Program-made: the position numbers and the translations under genes | The notes under the pieces: generated by a model | Told to the model about the DNA's origin: nothing | Database searches by the model: none | Seen by the model: only the letters and a program-made list of their open reading frames with translations | Source: an uncultured Sinobacteraceae bacterium | Lineage (GTDB): Bacteria; Pseudomonadota; Gammaproteobacteria; Steroidobacterales; Steroidobacteraceae | Reading direction: 5' to 3' | NCBI GenBank assembly: GCA_937902995.1 | Contig: CALEKY010000142.1 | Span: 1-64,000 of the forward strand | Length of the DNA stretch: 64,000 bases | In this document: positions 33,444 through 42,039 of the stretch, in pieces | Position numbering within the stretch: the first letter of the stretch is position 1 | Layout of the letters: each line of letters begins with the position of its first letter

Positions 33444-35255
33444 ATGTTGACCTTCGCCGGTTGGGTAGGCACGCCTACCCACAGCCTCAATGCTGCCATG
33501 ACGAGCTACATCTCGGCCGCGCCGGGACCTTCCGGGCAAGGCCAGGCAGGCCTTAACTGGGCGTGCCGTGGCGGCCAGGTTCACGAGGCCGAGGGAATCA
33601 TCGCTGCTGTGTGGGGCACGCCGACTTGGCGCGGGTCACAGGGGCTGGCCCCTGAGACGGAGCCAGCCCGCAGAGTCGTCCAGGAGTTTCGCAGCAAGGG
33701 CCCCGCGTTCCTGGACGGCATGTACGGCAACTTCGCCGTGGCGGTGCTCAAACCGGCCGAGGGCTACGCACTTCTCGCCATCGACCGCATGGGCATCGAA
33801 CGGCTGACCTACTCGCACAAGACCGATGGCGTTTGTTTTGCTCGAGATGCCGAATTCGTAGCGCGTGCCCCTGTCGTACAGGCACCGATCCGCCGGCAGG
33901 CCCTGCTGAGCTACATCCACTTCCACATGATTCCTGCGCCCGAAACCGTGTTCGAGGGCGTGCTCAAGATTCCGCCGGCGACGGCAATCGAATGGAAGGA
34001 TGGGCGCTTGCGCGAGTTCCGCTACTGGATACCGCAATTCGCGCCGGATGGCTCCGGATCGTTTCCGAGCTTGAAAGAAGAACTGCACAGCTCGCTCGAG
34101 ACCGCCGTACGCAGCACACATGCGGACGAGCGCACCGGCGCTTTTCTGAGCGGCGGTCTCGATAGCTCCACGGTTGCGGGGTTCCTGGCACGTACGACAC
34201 CGCAATTCGCAAAGACTTTTTCGATCGGCTTCGGCTTTCCGGAATACGACGAGCTGCACTACGCACGCATCGCCAACAAGCACTTCAATTGTCAGGCTAC
34301 GGAATACGAGGTCACGGCCGACGACATTCGCGACCTCATCCCCGTGGTGGCGCGTAGCTACGACGAGCCGTTTGGCAATGCTTCGGCCGTCCCCACTCTG
34401 CGTTGCGCGATGCTGGCGAAGGAGCACGGCATCGATCATCTTCTCGCGGGCGATGGCGGCGATGAGCTCTTTGCCGGCAACAAGCGCTATGCCGAGCAAA
34501 TCGTGTTCGAGCGCTATCAACGCGTACCCAAGCTCGTGCGCGCCCTGCTGCTCGAACCCGTGCTGACCAACCTGCCGAACGCGTTGGCGGTGTCCGTGCT
34601 TCGCAAGGGCCGCAACTATATTGCCCAAGCCAAGACACCGCTTCCGGACCGCTTCGAGAACTGGAACTTCCTGCATCGACTGGGATTCCGCACCATCCTC
34701 CACGATGACTTCATCGCGGCCGTCGATCTCGAAGGACCGGTCAAGCGCATGCGGGAGGTCTACCATTCGGCGCCGAAGGCGTCGTTGGTCGACCAAATGC
34801 TGTACTACGACTGGTACTTCACGCTGGCCGACAACGACCTGCGTAAAGTCACTCGCATGTGCGAGGTGGCGGGCGTCAAGGTGTCCTTCCCGATGCTTCA
34901 TCAGGACGTGGTGGACCTGTCGCTGAAGGTCCCGGCCGACATGAAGATGCGCGGCACGCATCTACGCTCGTTCTACAAGGACGCGATGGCGGATTTCCTT
35001 CCCGCCGAGATCATCAACAAGAGCAAGCACGGCTTCGGCCTGCCGTTTGGCGTCTGGTTACAGCACTCGCCGAGCTTGGCCGAATTGATCAACGACAATC
35101 TCGCGAGCCTTCGCAGCCGTCACATCGTGCGCGCGGACTTCCTCGACAAGCTACGCACACTGCACAGCCAGGACGATGCGCACTACTACGGCGTGTTGAT
35201 CTGGAACTTCGCGATGCTCGAGCAATGGTTCCGCGAGCATCAGACGGGCGTGTGA
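33444..35255 (+). CDS. Divergent asparagine-synthetase-like protein with a degenerate glutaminase domain
   Basis: A 603-residue AsnB homolog starting MLTFAGW, so the catalytic Cys2 is absent and NGE(I)YN is missing, while DGMYGNFAVAVL and the arginine-rich IDRMGIERL keep the outline of the glutaminase domain. The synthetase half is intact: PP-loop SGGLDSS at 236-242 and AGDGGDELFAGNKRY. It likely activates a carboxylate with ATP but takes ammonia or an amine directly. It stands alone upstream of a Tat-exported protein, echoing the other divergent AsnB (18.6 kb). A SKHGFGLPF motif and C-terminal ordering are normal. Confidence 0.83.
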   Translation: MLTFAGWVGTPTHSLNAAMTSYISAAPGPSGQGQAGLNWACRGGQVHEAEGIIAAVWGTPTWRGSQGLAPETEPARRVVQEFRSKGPAFLDGMYGNFAVAVLKPAEGYALLAIDRMGIERLTYSHKTDGVCFARDAEFVARAPVVQAPIRRQALLSYIHFHMIPAPETVFEGVLKIPPATAIEWKDGRLREFRYWIPQFAPDGSGSFPSLKEELHSSLETAVRSTHADERTGAFLSGGLDSSTVAGFLARTTPQFAKTFSIGFGFPEYDELHYARIANKHFNCQATEYEVTADDIRDLIPVVARSYDEPFGNASAVPTLRCAMLAKEHGIDHLLAGDGGDELFAGNKRYAEQIVFERYQRVPKLVRALLLEPVLTNLPNALAVSVLRKGRNYIAQAKTPLPDRFENWNFLHRLGFRTILHDDFIAAVDLEGPVKRMREVYHSAPKASLVDQMLYYDWYFTLADNDLRKVTRMCEVAGVKVSFPMLHQDVVDLSLKVPADMKMRGTHLRSFYKDAMADFLPAEIINKSKHGFGLPFGVWLQHSPSLAELINDNLASLRSRHIVRADFLDKLRTLHSQDDAHYYGVLIWNFAMLEQWFREHQTGV

Positions 35256-35365
35256 GGCTCTAGAGGACGTCCGAAAAAGTCCCGCCGCCCTTACATCGTT
35301 CGACCGGTTGCACGCCGCGGCAAACGCGGCAGGATGCTCTGCGGTTCATGCCACTCAGCAGGGCT

Positions 35366-36511
35366 ATGAAGCGGCGCGATTTTCTAACTGCTTCAGCTGC
35401 ATTGGCGAGCGCTGCATTCCCACGCACCGCGCTGTTGGACGACGCATGCTCCCGCACAGGCAACGCCTGTCTTGACTCGGCGAATCACTCGCCTTCCGCA
35501 GCAGAAGCCGACTGGGAAAGGCGCATTCGCGCACCTGGCGTCGTCTGGTTCCACGACTTCCGCAACGAACACGAGGTCGATGCGTTTCGTTGGCTCAACG
35601 GTCACGGCAACGATCCGGATTGCGTCGCTCCCCGCTCAGATCGAATCCGACGCATCACGACCGATGGAATTGCAGGCGGCGCGTGTCTGGAAATCTGGCA
35701 CGAATGCGATGAGAACGTGCAGGGCTGGTGGCGTCCGTTCAGTCCGCTGAAAGGTGGATGGCCAGGAAATGGCAAGGACGAGGATGATCCTGGAGCCACC
35801 GATGAGCGTCACATCGAGCCCAGACCTTGGGATCCGACGGCAAAGCCAGCGGGTGCGATCACGCCCAAGCACACATTCGGGTACTACGGGCACGCCTCGT
35901 ATCACGCCCAGTATCCCGGCCAGTTCGACGGAACGGAGTACTACCTTCAGATCCGCGTAAAGGTAGACCCAAACCGTCTGAAATATGCGAACGGCGGCAA
36001 GTTTCTGTACCTCACGCGAACCGACCGATCAGCGACCGATCAAGAAATCGTGACCGTGTCGGGCCATTACGCCGGCGGTCGGAATGTATTCACGATGTAC
36101 CGTACGTTGGGTATAGGGCTCCGCAGAGATTCGCCCGGCCGCGGCAGTCAGCCCGGGTCCGAGATGCGGGGACGGTTCGGAGGCGTTTGCGACTTCGACG
36201 CGCTTTCCACGCGGGCGTGTTGGGCTTTCAGCGGGGGCTGGGACACGCTGCTCTATCACGTTAAACCAGGGCTACACAACAATCGCGATACGCTCGTGCA
36301 GGTGTGGGCAGCACACCAAGGAGAAACCAGCTACACCAAGATCTGGGATCAATCGAACGTCAATCTGCCCTTCGGCTCGCGTCATCCGCCCGGACACAAT
36401 GCGCTCATCTGCTCAGGCTATCTGAACCGCATCGATACCGGCCCGGGGATTTACCACCGGTTCACGCAGATCATTTTCTCGCTCGACTGGATTCCCTGTC
36501 CGCAGGTCTGA
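35366..36511 (+). CDS. Tat-exported protein of unknown function (paralog of the 23.5-kb protein)
   Basis: A 381-residue secreted protein with twin-arginine signal MKRRDFLTAS, starting at ATG 35366 (an upstream ATG adds six residues that spoil the Tat motif). Motifs shared with the 23.5-kb protein include WFHDFRN, EVDAFRW, RRITTDGI, WWRPFSP, YYLQIRVK, YLTRTD, GWDTLLYH and SYTKIWD. The signal is followed by a Cys-containing N-terminus different from QVRPCP. It directly follows a divergent AsnB gene. Function unknown; secreted, beta-rich and aromatic. Confidence 0.72.
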   Translation: MKRRDFLTASAALASAAFPRTALLDDACSRTGNACLDSANHSPSAAEADWERRIRAPGVVWFHDFRNEHEVDAFRWLNGHGNDPDCVAPRSDRIRRITTDGIAGGACLEIWHECDENVQGWWRPFSPLKGGWPGNGKDEDDPGATDERHIEPRPWDPTAKPAGAITPKHTFGYYGHASYHAQYPGQFDGTEYYLQIRVKVDPNRLKYANGGKFLYLTRTDRSATDQEIVTVSGHYAGGRNVFTMYRTLGIGLRRDSPGRGSQPGSEMRGRFGGVCDFDALSTRACWAFSGGWDTLLYHVKPGLHNNRDTLVQVWAAHQGETSYTKIWDQSNVNLPFGSRHPPGHNALICSGYLNRIDTGPGIYHRFTQIIFSLDWIPCPQV

Positions 36512-36668
36512 CGGTTCAGAACAGGAAATAGACGAACGGACGCGTTTCAGAAAGCGAGGGCCCCTCGTGCGTAAGACACGCGCGCAGGACACAGACGTGT
36601 GCGTTCCTGAGTCACGAGCCCCTCGCGATGGAGATAACGCATAAGCCTGTTTCCGATGAACGTCGACG

Positions 36669-37655
36669 TCACGCTACTTCTACTTGTCTCTCTCGGTACG
36701 TTTGCATCAGTCGTGCAGCGAACTTCAGGGGCTGCGTATCCCACGGCAGCATCCGTGGGATCTGATACACATCCACATTCGGACCGGCACTACCCCACGC
36801 AGTCGATACCGCCGCCTTGAAACCGGCTTCGCGAACCATCCCGGCATGCACGCGCGCATAATCGGTCTTCGGCCGGCCGTTCGGATAGGCGAACAACGAT
36901 ACGGACTCGCCGGTCATCTCGCGTAATACATGGCGACTATCGGCGATTTCGCGCCGAGCCGCATCGTCGTCCACGACGGCCAAGATAGGATGATTGACCG
37001 TGTGCGCGCCGACGGATATGCCGAAGCGACCAAGCTCGCGCACCTGGATATCGGTCATCATCAAGTCGTCGGGCAGCGTAACGCCAGCTCTTTCTGCTAT
37101 GGCTTCGGAACGCGCTATGCGCTCGGCGGGCGGCAAGTATTTGAGCTGGGACAAGAGCTGCTGAATCGCCTTCCGTCGCGCGACGTCGTCAACCAGCTCG
37201 AAACGATCCAATCCCAGCTCGCGCAAGTCGAGCTCCGCACCGGCGCGGCGTACGGTTTCGATGATCGTGTCGTTGAACATGCGTCCGCCATTGAGAAACC
37301 CGGTCGCGACGAACACAGTGGCTGGAATTCCGCGTGCGTGCAGCAGCGGCGCTGCGATCGTGCGATTGTTCGCGTAGCCGTCGTCGAACGTGATGCTGAC
37401 GGCACGCGAGGGCAACGAGCCTGTGCGCAGCCTATCGACGGCCTCTTCGAGCGGCAGGATGTTGCACACCGATTTGATGAGATCGAGCTGCGCCGCAAAC
37501 TCATTTGCATCGGGCTCACCAGGCAGCAATGGATCGGGACGTTCGAGTACACGGTGATAGATGAGCACCAGCAGCCCGGCTTTCGCACCGCGTGGTGCCA
37601 ACACCGCACCCAGTGTTCGGATGAGCGCGGCCGAAATCGGCGAAAGCGGCTTCAC
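36669..37655 (-). CDS. Polysaccharide deacetylase (NodB family)
   Basis: A 328-residue carbohydrate esterase family 4-like protein. The metal-binding SITFDDGYANN and the second motif AHTVNHPIL are both present, and LFAYPNGR follows. The N-terminus is hydrophobic near residues 5-35 but has no clear cleavage site, so it may be membrane-anchored or cytoplasmic. It would remove acetyl groups from an N-acetylated sugar. It overlaps the next glycosyltransferase gene by four bases on the minus strand. Confidence 0.85.
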   Translation of the reverse strand: MKPLSPISAALIRTLGAVLAPRGAKAGLLVLIYHRVLERPDPLLPGEPDANEFAAQLDLIKSVCNILPLEEAVDRLRTGSLPSRAVSITFDDGYANNRTIAAPLLHARGIPATVFVATGFLNGGRMFNDTIIETVRRAGAELDLRELGLDRFELVDDVARRKAIQQLLSQLKYLPPAERIARSEAIAERAGVTLPDDLMMTDIQVRELGRFGISVGAHTVNHPILAVVDDDAARREIADSRHVLREMTGESVSLFAYPNGRPKTDYARVHAGMVREAGFKAAVSTAWGSAGPNVDVYQIPRMLPWDTQPLKFAARLMQTYRERQVEVA

Positions 37656-38857
37656 GATGCCCTCCGCCGTTCGAGAAGCTGCTGATAGACGGGCACGTAC
37701 CGGGCCACGACTTTCGCCCAGGTTCGTTCCTCCCGAACGAACTTCGGTCCGGCCTCTTCGAGCCGGGCGCGCAATGCAGCGTCGTCCGCTACTTCGAGAA
37801 TCGTCCGCGCCAAATCTTCGCGATCGCCGGCTCGGAACAGCACACCTGTTTCGCGATCACGCACGAGCTCGCGGTGACCGCCCACATCCGAGGCGATGAA
37901 CACCTTACCCAGCGCCATGGCTTCCAGCGGCTTCAGCGGCGTGACCATCTCGGTGAGCCGAATCGGCGTGCGCGGATAAACGAGCACGTCCACGGCATCG
38001 TAGATCGCGGCCACTGCATCGTGCTTGACTTGGCCAGCGAAAATTACGTGTGAATGCAGATTCAGTCGCTCCACCGCGGCGCGCACCGTCACATCATCCG
38101 GTCCGCCGCCCACGAGCAGCAGCTTCACGTCGGGGCGCCGAGCAATGACGAGAGGCAGCGACTCGACCAACAGCGGCAAACCTTCCCACGCGAAGAAGGA
38201 GCCGATGAACCCCAGTACAAAGGCGTTTTCCAGCCCGAACTGGCGTCGAGCTGCGTCGCTCTTTTGTATGCTGGGCCGGAATGCCTCGGTGTCGACGGCG
38301 TTCGGCACGACAGTGATGCGTTCTGCAGGAACACCTCGACGAATGGCCTCTTCGCGCAGCCCTTCGCAGATCGTCGTGACGTGATCGGCCTGCTTCAGGA
38401 CTCGTGTTTCCAGCCAACGCGAGGCTCGATATCGCAGACTACCCTCGGTCGTGACGCCGGAGCTCACCGCTGCATCCTCCCAAGATGAGCGAAGCTCATA
38501 GATGAGTGGCTTGCCCAAGTTGGCCGCAGCCATGGCCGTAAGACACGGCGAATGGGCATGAATGAGATCGGGCGCCGTTTCATCGACGATACGGCGCAGC
38601 GCTTTGCGCAACTGCGCGACCACGTCGAGCTGATTGAATACCGGCTGCCTGGCGAGCCAGCTCGTGCCGGGGTCGACCCGAAAGAATTCGATGTCTCCCA
38701 CGGATTCGCGACTGCTGGAACTCGTACCGTGCTTCGGACTCGTCACCTGGATCGTCGTGATTCCAAGCTTGCGTTGCTCACGCAGAATGGCGTGCCCACG
38801 GAACGAGTAACCGCTTTGCACGGGCAACGAATGATCGAATACATGAAGGACACGCAT
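37652..38857 (-). CDS. Glycosyltransferase family 4, exosortase A-associated
   Basis: A 401-residue GT-B glycosyltransferase. The N-terminus VLHVFDHSLPVQSGYSFRG is characteristic of an exosortase A-associated glycosyltransferase family; VLGFIGSFFAWEGLPLLVE and the EX7E-like region PLKPLEAMALGKVFIASD complete the GT4 signature. I start at ATG 38857 rather than the upstream TTG. It overlaps the deacetylase gene by four bases and follows another GT4 by twelve, so these form one operon. Confidence 0.86.
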   Translation of the reverse strand: MRVLHVFDHSLPVQSGYSFRGHAILREQRKLGITTIQVTSPKHGTSSSSRESVGDIEFFRVDPGTSWLARQPVFNQLDVVAQLRKALRRIVDETAPDLIHAHSPCLTAMAAANLGKPLIYELRSSWEDAAVSSGVTTEGSLRYRASRWLETRVLKQADHVTTICEGLREEAIRRGVPAERITVVPNAVDTEAFRPSIQKSDAARRQFGLENAFVLGFIGSFFAWEGLPLLVESLPLVIARRPDVKLLLVGGGPDDVTVRAAVERLNLHSHVIFAGQVKHDAVAAIYDAVDVLVYPRTPIRLTEMVTPLKPLEAMALGKVFIASDVGGHRELVRDRETGVLFRAGDREDLARTILEVADDAALRARLEEAGPKFVREERTWAKVVARYVPVYQQLLERRRAS

Positions 38858-38869
38858 GAGCAACGAAGC

Positions 38870-40084
38870 TTATCCGGGATACTGCACGGAGCGATTCTCA
38901 GCCGCAGATGAGTCGCATGTTGGCGCAGCCACTCGCTGGAACAACGAGATCAGTCCCTCCGTGGTCGCAGTCCACGAGAACCGCTCTGCGTGGCGACGAA
39001 CCGCAGCTGGGGGACGCGGATCTTGCATCAGCTCGCGGACGGCCGCAGCGATGGCCTGCGCCGAACGTTCCTGGATGAGCACGCCGGCATCTGGCGAATC
39101 CACGACCTCGCCCGCTCCACCGACGTTGGTCGACACGACTGGCGTTCCGCAGGCTACGCTCTCCAACAAGACGTTCGGCATACCTTCCGCTCTGGACGCG
39201 AGAATCGTCATGTCCGCAGCGGCGTAGTACTTGGCCAACGTGGGCTGATCGATGTTGCCGGTCCAGGTGATCCTGCCGGAGACGCCAAGGCGCGATGCGA
39301 GTGTCTGCAGCTCGGCACGCATGGGGCCTTCACCCACGATCGCCAGATTTACGCCGGGCAGTTGGGCAAGCGCTTCGATCACGAACTGATGGCCTTTGTC
39401 GGCTACGAGGTGACCGGCAGAGAGCAACAGCGGGCCGCGCAGATTGAGCTCGTCCCGGAGCGCCATTCGATCTTTCGGCGAGAACAGATTCAGATCGACG
39501 CCATTGCGCAGCACGGATACCTTGTCGGCTGGAGCCCCCAGCTCTTCGAGTCGCTTGCCAAGCGAAGCGGATACGCCGACCAGTGCATTCGCTTCCCGCA
39601 ACACCCACCGGATCCACCGACGCGGTACGGAGTAGTTCGGAAAGGTGTGGATATCGGTACCGCGAGCGGACACGACCACCGGCTTATTGAGCCATTTGCC
39701 GATGAGCACAGCGGCGGCGCCATCCGGATAGACGAAGTGCGCGTCGATGACATCGAAGTCTTCCTGCTTTCGGAGCGCGCGCACCGTTCGCAGCGCGCCC
39801 AGTGCCATTGCAAACGGATTGAGCCAGCTGGAGAGCTTCGGAATGGCCAGGAATCGCGTGCGGTAGATCTCCACGCCATGGCGCAACTCCCGCGCCGGTA
39901 CGTCGCGATAAGCCGAGTACTGGCCAAGGAGGCGAGACTTGAACGGTACCCAAGGAATGGGCGCTACGACTCTCGCCCGCACCGCGCCAGTATTCACGAG
40001 CTGACGCAATCTGTGCTCCACGAAAATGCCATGCCTGGGAAGCGCGGCACTCGGGTAGAGATTGGTGAAGGTGAGAATCCGCAT
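38870..40084 (-). CDS. Glycosyltransferase family 4
   Basis: A 404-residue GT-B enzyme. The N-terminus RILTFTNLYPSAALPRHGIFVEHRLRQL, the ARGTDIHTFPNY segment, and LLSAGHLVADKGHQFVIEAL with GMPNVLLESVACGTPVVSTN (EX7E region) are typical of GT4 capsule/EPS enzymes. It would add an internal sugar of the repeat unit. Spaced 14 bases from the AsnB gene upstream and 12 from the next glycosyltransferase. Confidence 0.87.
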   Translation of the reverse strand: MRILTFTNLYPSAALPRHGIFVEHRLRQLVNTGAVRARVVAPIPWVPFKSRLLGQYSAYRDVPARELRHGVEIYRTRFLAIPKLSSWLNPFAMALGALRTVRALRKQEDFDVIDAHFVYPDGAAAVLIGKWLNKPVVVSARGTDIHTFPNYSVPRRWIRWVLREANALVGVSASLGKRLEELGAPADKVSVLRNGVDLNLFSPKDRMALRDELNLRGPLLLSAGHLVADKGHQFVIEALAQLPGVNLAIVGEGPMRAELQTLASRLGVSGRITWTGNIDQPTLAKYYAAADMTILASRAEGMPNVLLESVACGTPVVSTNVGGAGEVVDSPDAGVLIQERSAQAIAAAVRELMQDPRPPAAVRRHAERFSWTATTEGLISLFQRVAAPTCDSSAAENRSVQYPG

Positions 40085-40098
40085 ACGAGATCTGCAGG

Positions 40099-42039
40099 TC
40101 AGGCCGCTCCTACGCGCCGTTCCAGCGACCCTTCAGACGCACCGGTCGCACCTTCCTTTTGCAGAAAACCGTCGAACATCAGCAGCGACCAGAGCGTTGC
40201 GCTGTAATCCCGCCGTCCGGATTGATGGTCGTCGACGATCTTGCGCAGCCGCGCAGGATCGAACACGCCGCACTGAGCCAGTCTTTCGCCCGTCACGACG
40301 TCTGCAATGTGATTGCGTAGCGATCCGCGGAACCAGATGTCGATGGGCACGGCAAAGCCCATCTTGGATCGATACAGCACTTCGCGCGGCAGCAGAGGTT
40401 CGAGGGATTTCTTCAGCAGATACTTGCCTTCCTGGCCTTTCAGTTTGATCTCCGACGGCAACCGCGCCACCCACTCGACGAACTCGTAGTCCAGGAACGG
40501 CGTTCGCACTTCCAGACTGTGCGCCATGCTGGCGCGATCGACCTTCGTCAGGATGTCTCCCGGCAGATAGGTCTTGAAGTCGAGGTATTGAACCAGCGAA
40601 AGCGCATCGTCGAACGACTTGTCCTTGACGTATCCATGGAAAACCTCGCGCGCGCGATATCCCTGCAGTTCGCGCTTGAAGCTGTCGCTGAACAGCAGCT
40701 CGCGCATCTCCTCGGTCGCATGCGATACGCCGTGCAGATACGCATCGACGGAGTCGCGTGCCAACGCCTGGAACGTGGTCTTGCCCCGGAATATTCTCGG
40801 CGCCCAATCGAGCTTCGGATACCAACGTCCGAGCGCGCCGAAGACGCTGCGACGGATGCCAAGCGGTATGCGGCTGCGCAGCCGCTCCTCCATAGCAAAA
40901 AGCTTGTAACGACGATAGCCGATGAAATTCTCATCGCCTCCGTCACCAGACAGTGCGACCGTGACGTGCCGTCGCGCGAGTTGGCATACACGATAGGTCG
41001 GTATGGCAGAGCTGTCGGCGTAAGGCTCGTCGTAGATATCGACGAGCTGATCCAAGAGGTGGTAGTCGGATGCCTCGACGATCTCGGTCTTGTGGTCCGT
41101 CTGCTTCGCAGTCGCGACCATTTGCGCGTACTGCGACTCGTCGTAACGCGGCTCCTTGAATCCGATCGAGCACGTGAGCAGGTTGTCGACGCCGATCTCG
41201 CGCATCATGGCGACGACCGCACTCGAGTCGATACCGCCGGACAGGAACGCGCCGAGCGGCACGTCTGAGACGAGGCGCTTGCGCACGCTTTCTTGCAGAC
41301 GCTCGCGCAGCTCCGCTTCCCATCGGTTGGGATCTCCAGAATTGCGCTGGCCGAACAGCGGCACGTCCCAATAACGCACGGGATCGATCGAGTTTGCCCC
41401 GCGACGTATGCTCAAATAGCAGCCTGGCTCGAGCTTCTTGATGTCGAGATAGATGCTTTTCGGATCGGGTACGTAGCCGAACGTGAAGTACTCTTCGATG
41501 GCTTGCGGATCCATGCGCCGCGGCACGTCGGGATGTTCGAGCAATGCCTTCAATTCCGAACCGAACACGATGCGCTTGTCGCGAAGCACGCAGTAGTACA
41601 GCGGCTTTACGCCCAGTCGATCGCGCGCGATGAACAGATGTTGCTTGCGTGCATCCCAGACGGCAAAGGCGAACATGCCATTGAAGCGGTCGACACACTT
41701 CTCGCCCCACTCCTCCCAGGCATGCACGATCACTTCCGTGTCGGAACGCGTGCGGAATGTATGCCCGCGCTGAATGAGATCCCGCTCGATCTCCATGAAG
41801 TTGAAGATCTCGCCATTGAACGTGACGACGACCGTGTGATCCTCGTTGTAGAGCGGCTGGCGTCCGCCCTCCAGGTCGATGATCGAGAGCCGTCGATGGC
41901 CGAAGCCGACACCTGGCTCGATATGAAAACCGTCGCCGTCCGGGCCTCGGTGAGACAGGCGCGCGTTCATCGCGCGCAGCACCCGTTCCTCGATCGGTCG
42001 ACGTCCGGTGAGATCTACGATGCCGGTAATGCCGCACAT
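40099..42039 (-). CDS. asnB: Asparagine synthetase-type amidotransferase 1, exosortase A-associated
   Basis: A 646-residue full-length AsnB-type enzyme: Cys2 of MCGITG, HRRLSIIDL, NGEIFNF, PP-loop SGGIDSSAVV and SGDGGDENFIGY. The glutaminase and synthetase halves are both intact. This subtype is the common exosortase A EPS amidotransferase, part of the core minus-strand array. It shares one base (TGATG) with the glycosyltransferase upstream, so translation is coupled. Start set at the ATG giving Cys at position 2. The acceptor is presumably a carboxylated sugar or acyl group. Confidence 0.9.
   Translation of the reverse strand: MCGITGIVDLTGRRPIEERVLRAMNARLSHRGPDGDGFHIEPGVGFGHRRLSIIDLEGGRQPLYNEDHTVVVTFNGEIFNFMEIERDLIQRGHTFRTRSDTEVIVHAWEEWGEKCVDRFNGMFAFAVWDARKQHLFIARDRLGVKPLYYCVLRDKRIVFGSELKALLEHPDVPRRMDPQAIEEYFTFGYVPDPKSIYLDIKKLEPGCYLSIRRGANSIDPVRYWDVPLFGQRNSGDPNRWEAELRERLQESVRKRLVSDVPLGAFLSGGIDSSAVVAMMREIGVDNLLTCSIGFKEPRYDESQYAQMVATAKQTDHKTEIVEASDYHLLDQLVDIYDEPYADSSAIPTYRVCQLARRHVTVALSGDGGDENFIGYRRYKLFAMEERLRSRIPLGIRRSVFGALGRWYPKLDWAPRIFRGKTTFQALARDSVDAYLHGVSHATEEMRELLFSDSFKRELQGYRAREVFHGYVKDKSFDDALSLVQYLDFKTYLPGDILTKVDRASMAHSLEVRTPFLDYEFVEWVARLPSEIKLKGQEGKYLLKKSLEPLLPREVLYRSKMGFAVPIDIWFRGSLRNHIADVVTGERLAQCGVFDPARLRKIVDDHQSGRRDYSATLWSLLMFDGFLQKEGATGASEGSLERRVGAA

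Noticed and set aside
33636..34961. 441-codon minus-strand frame over the second divergent AsnB
   Set aside because: The plus-strand protein has intact PP-loop motifs; the antisense product has none.
18552..35255. Lasso-peptide cyclase interpretation of the divergent AsnB proteins
   Set aside because: No transglutaminase-like leader peptidase, no PqqD-like protein and no short precursor gene near either one.
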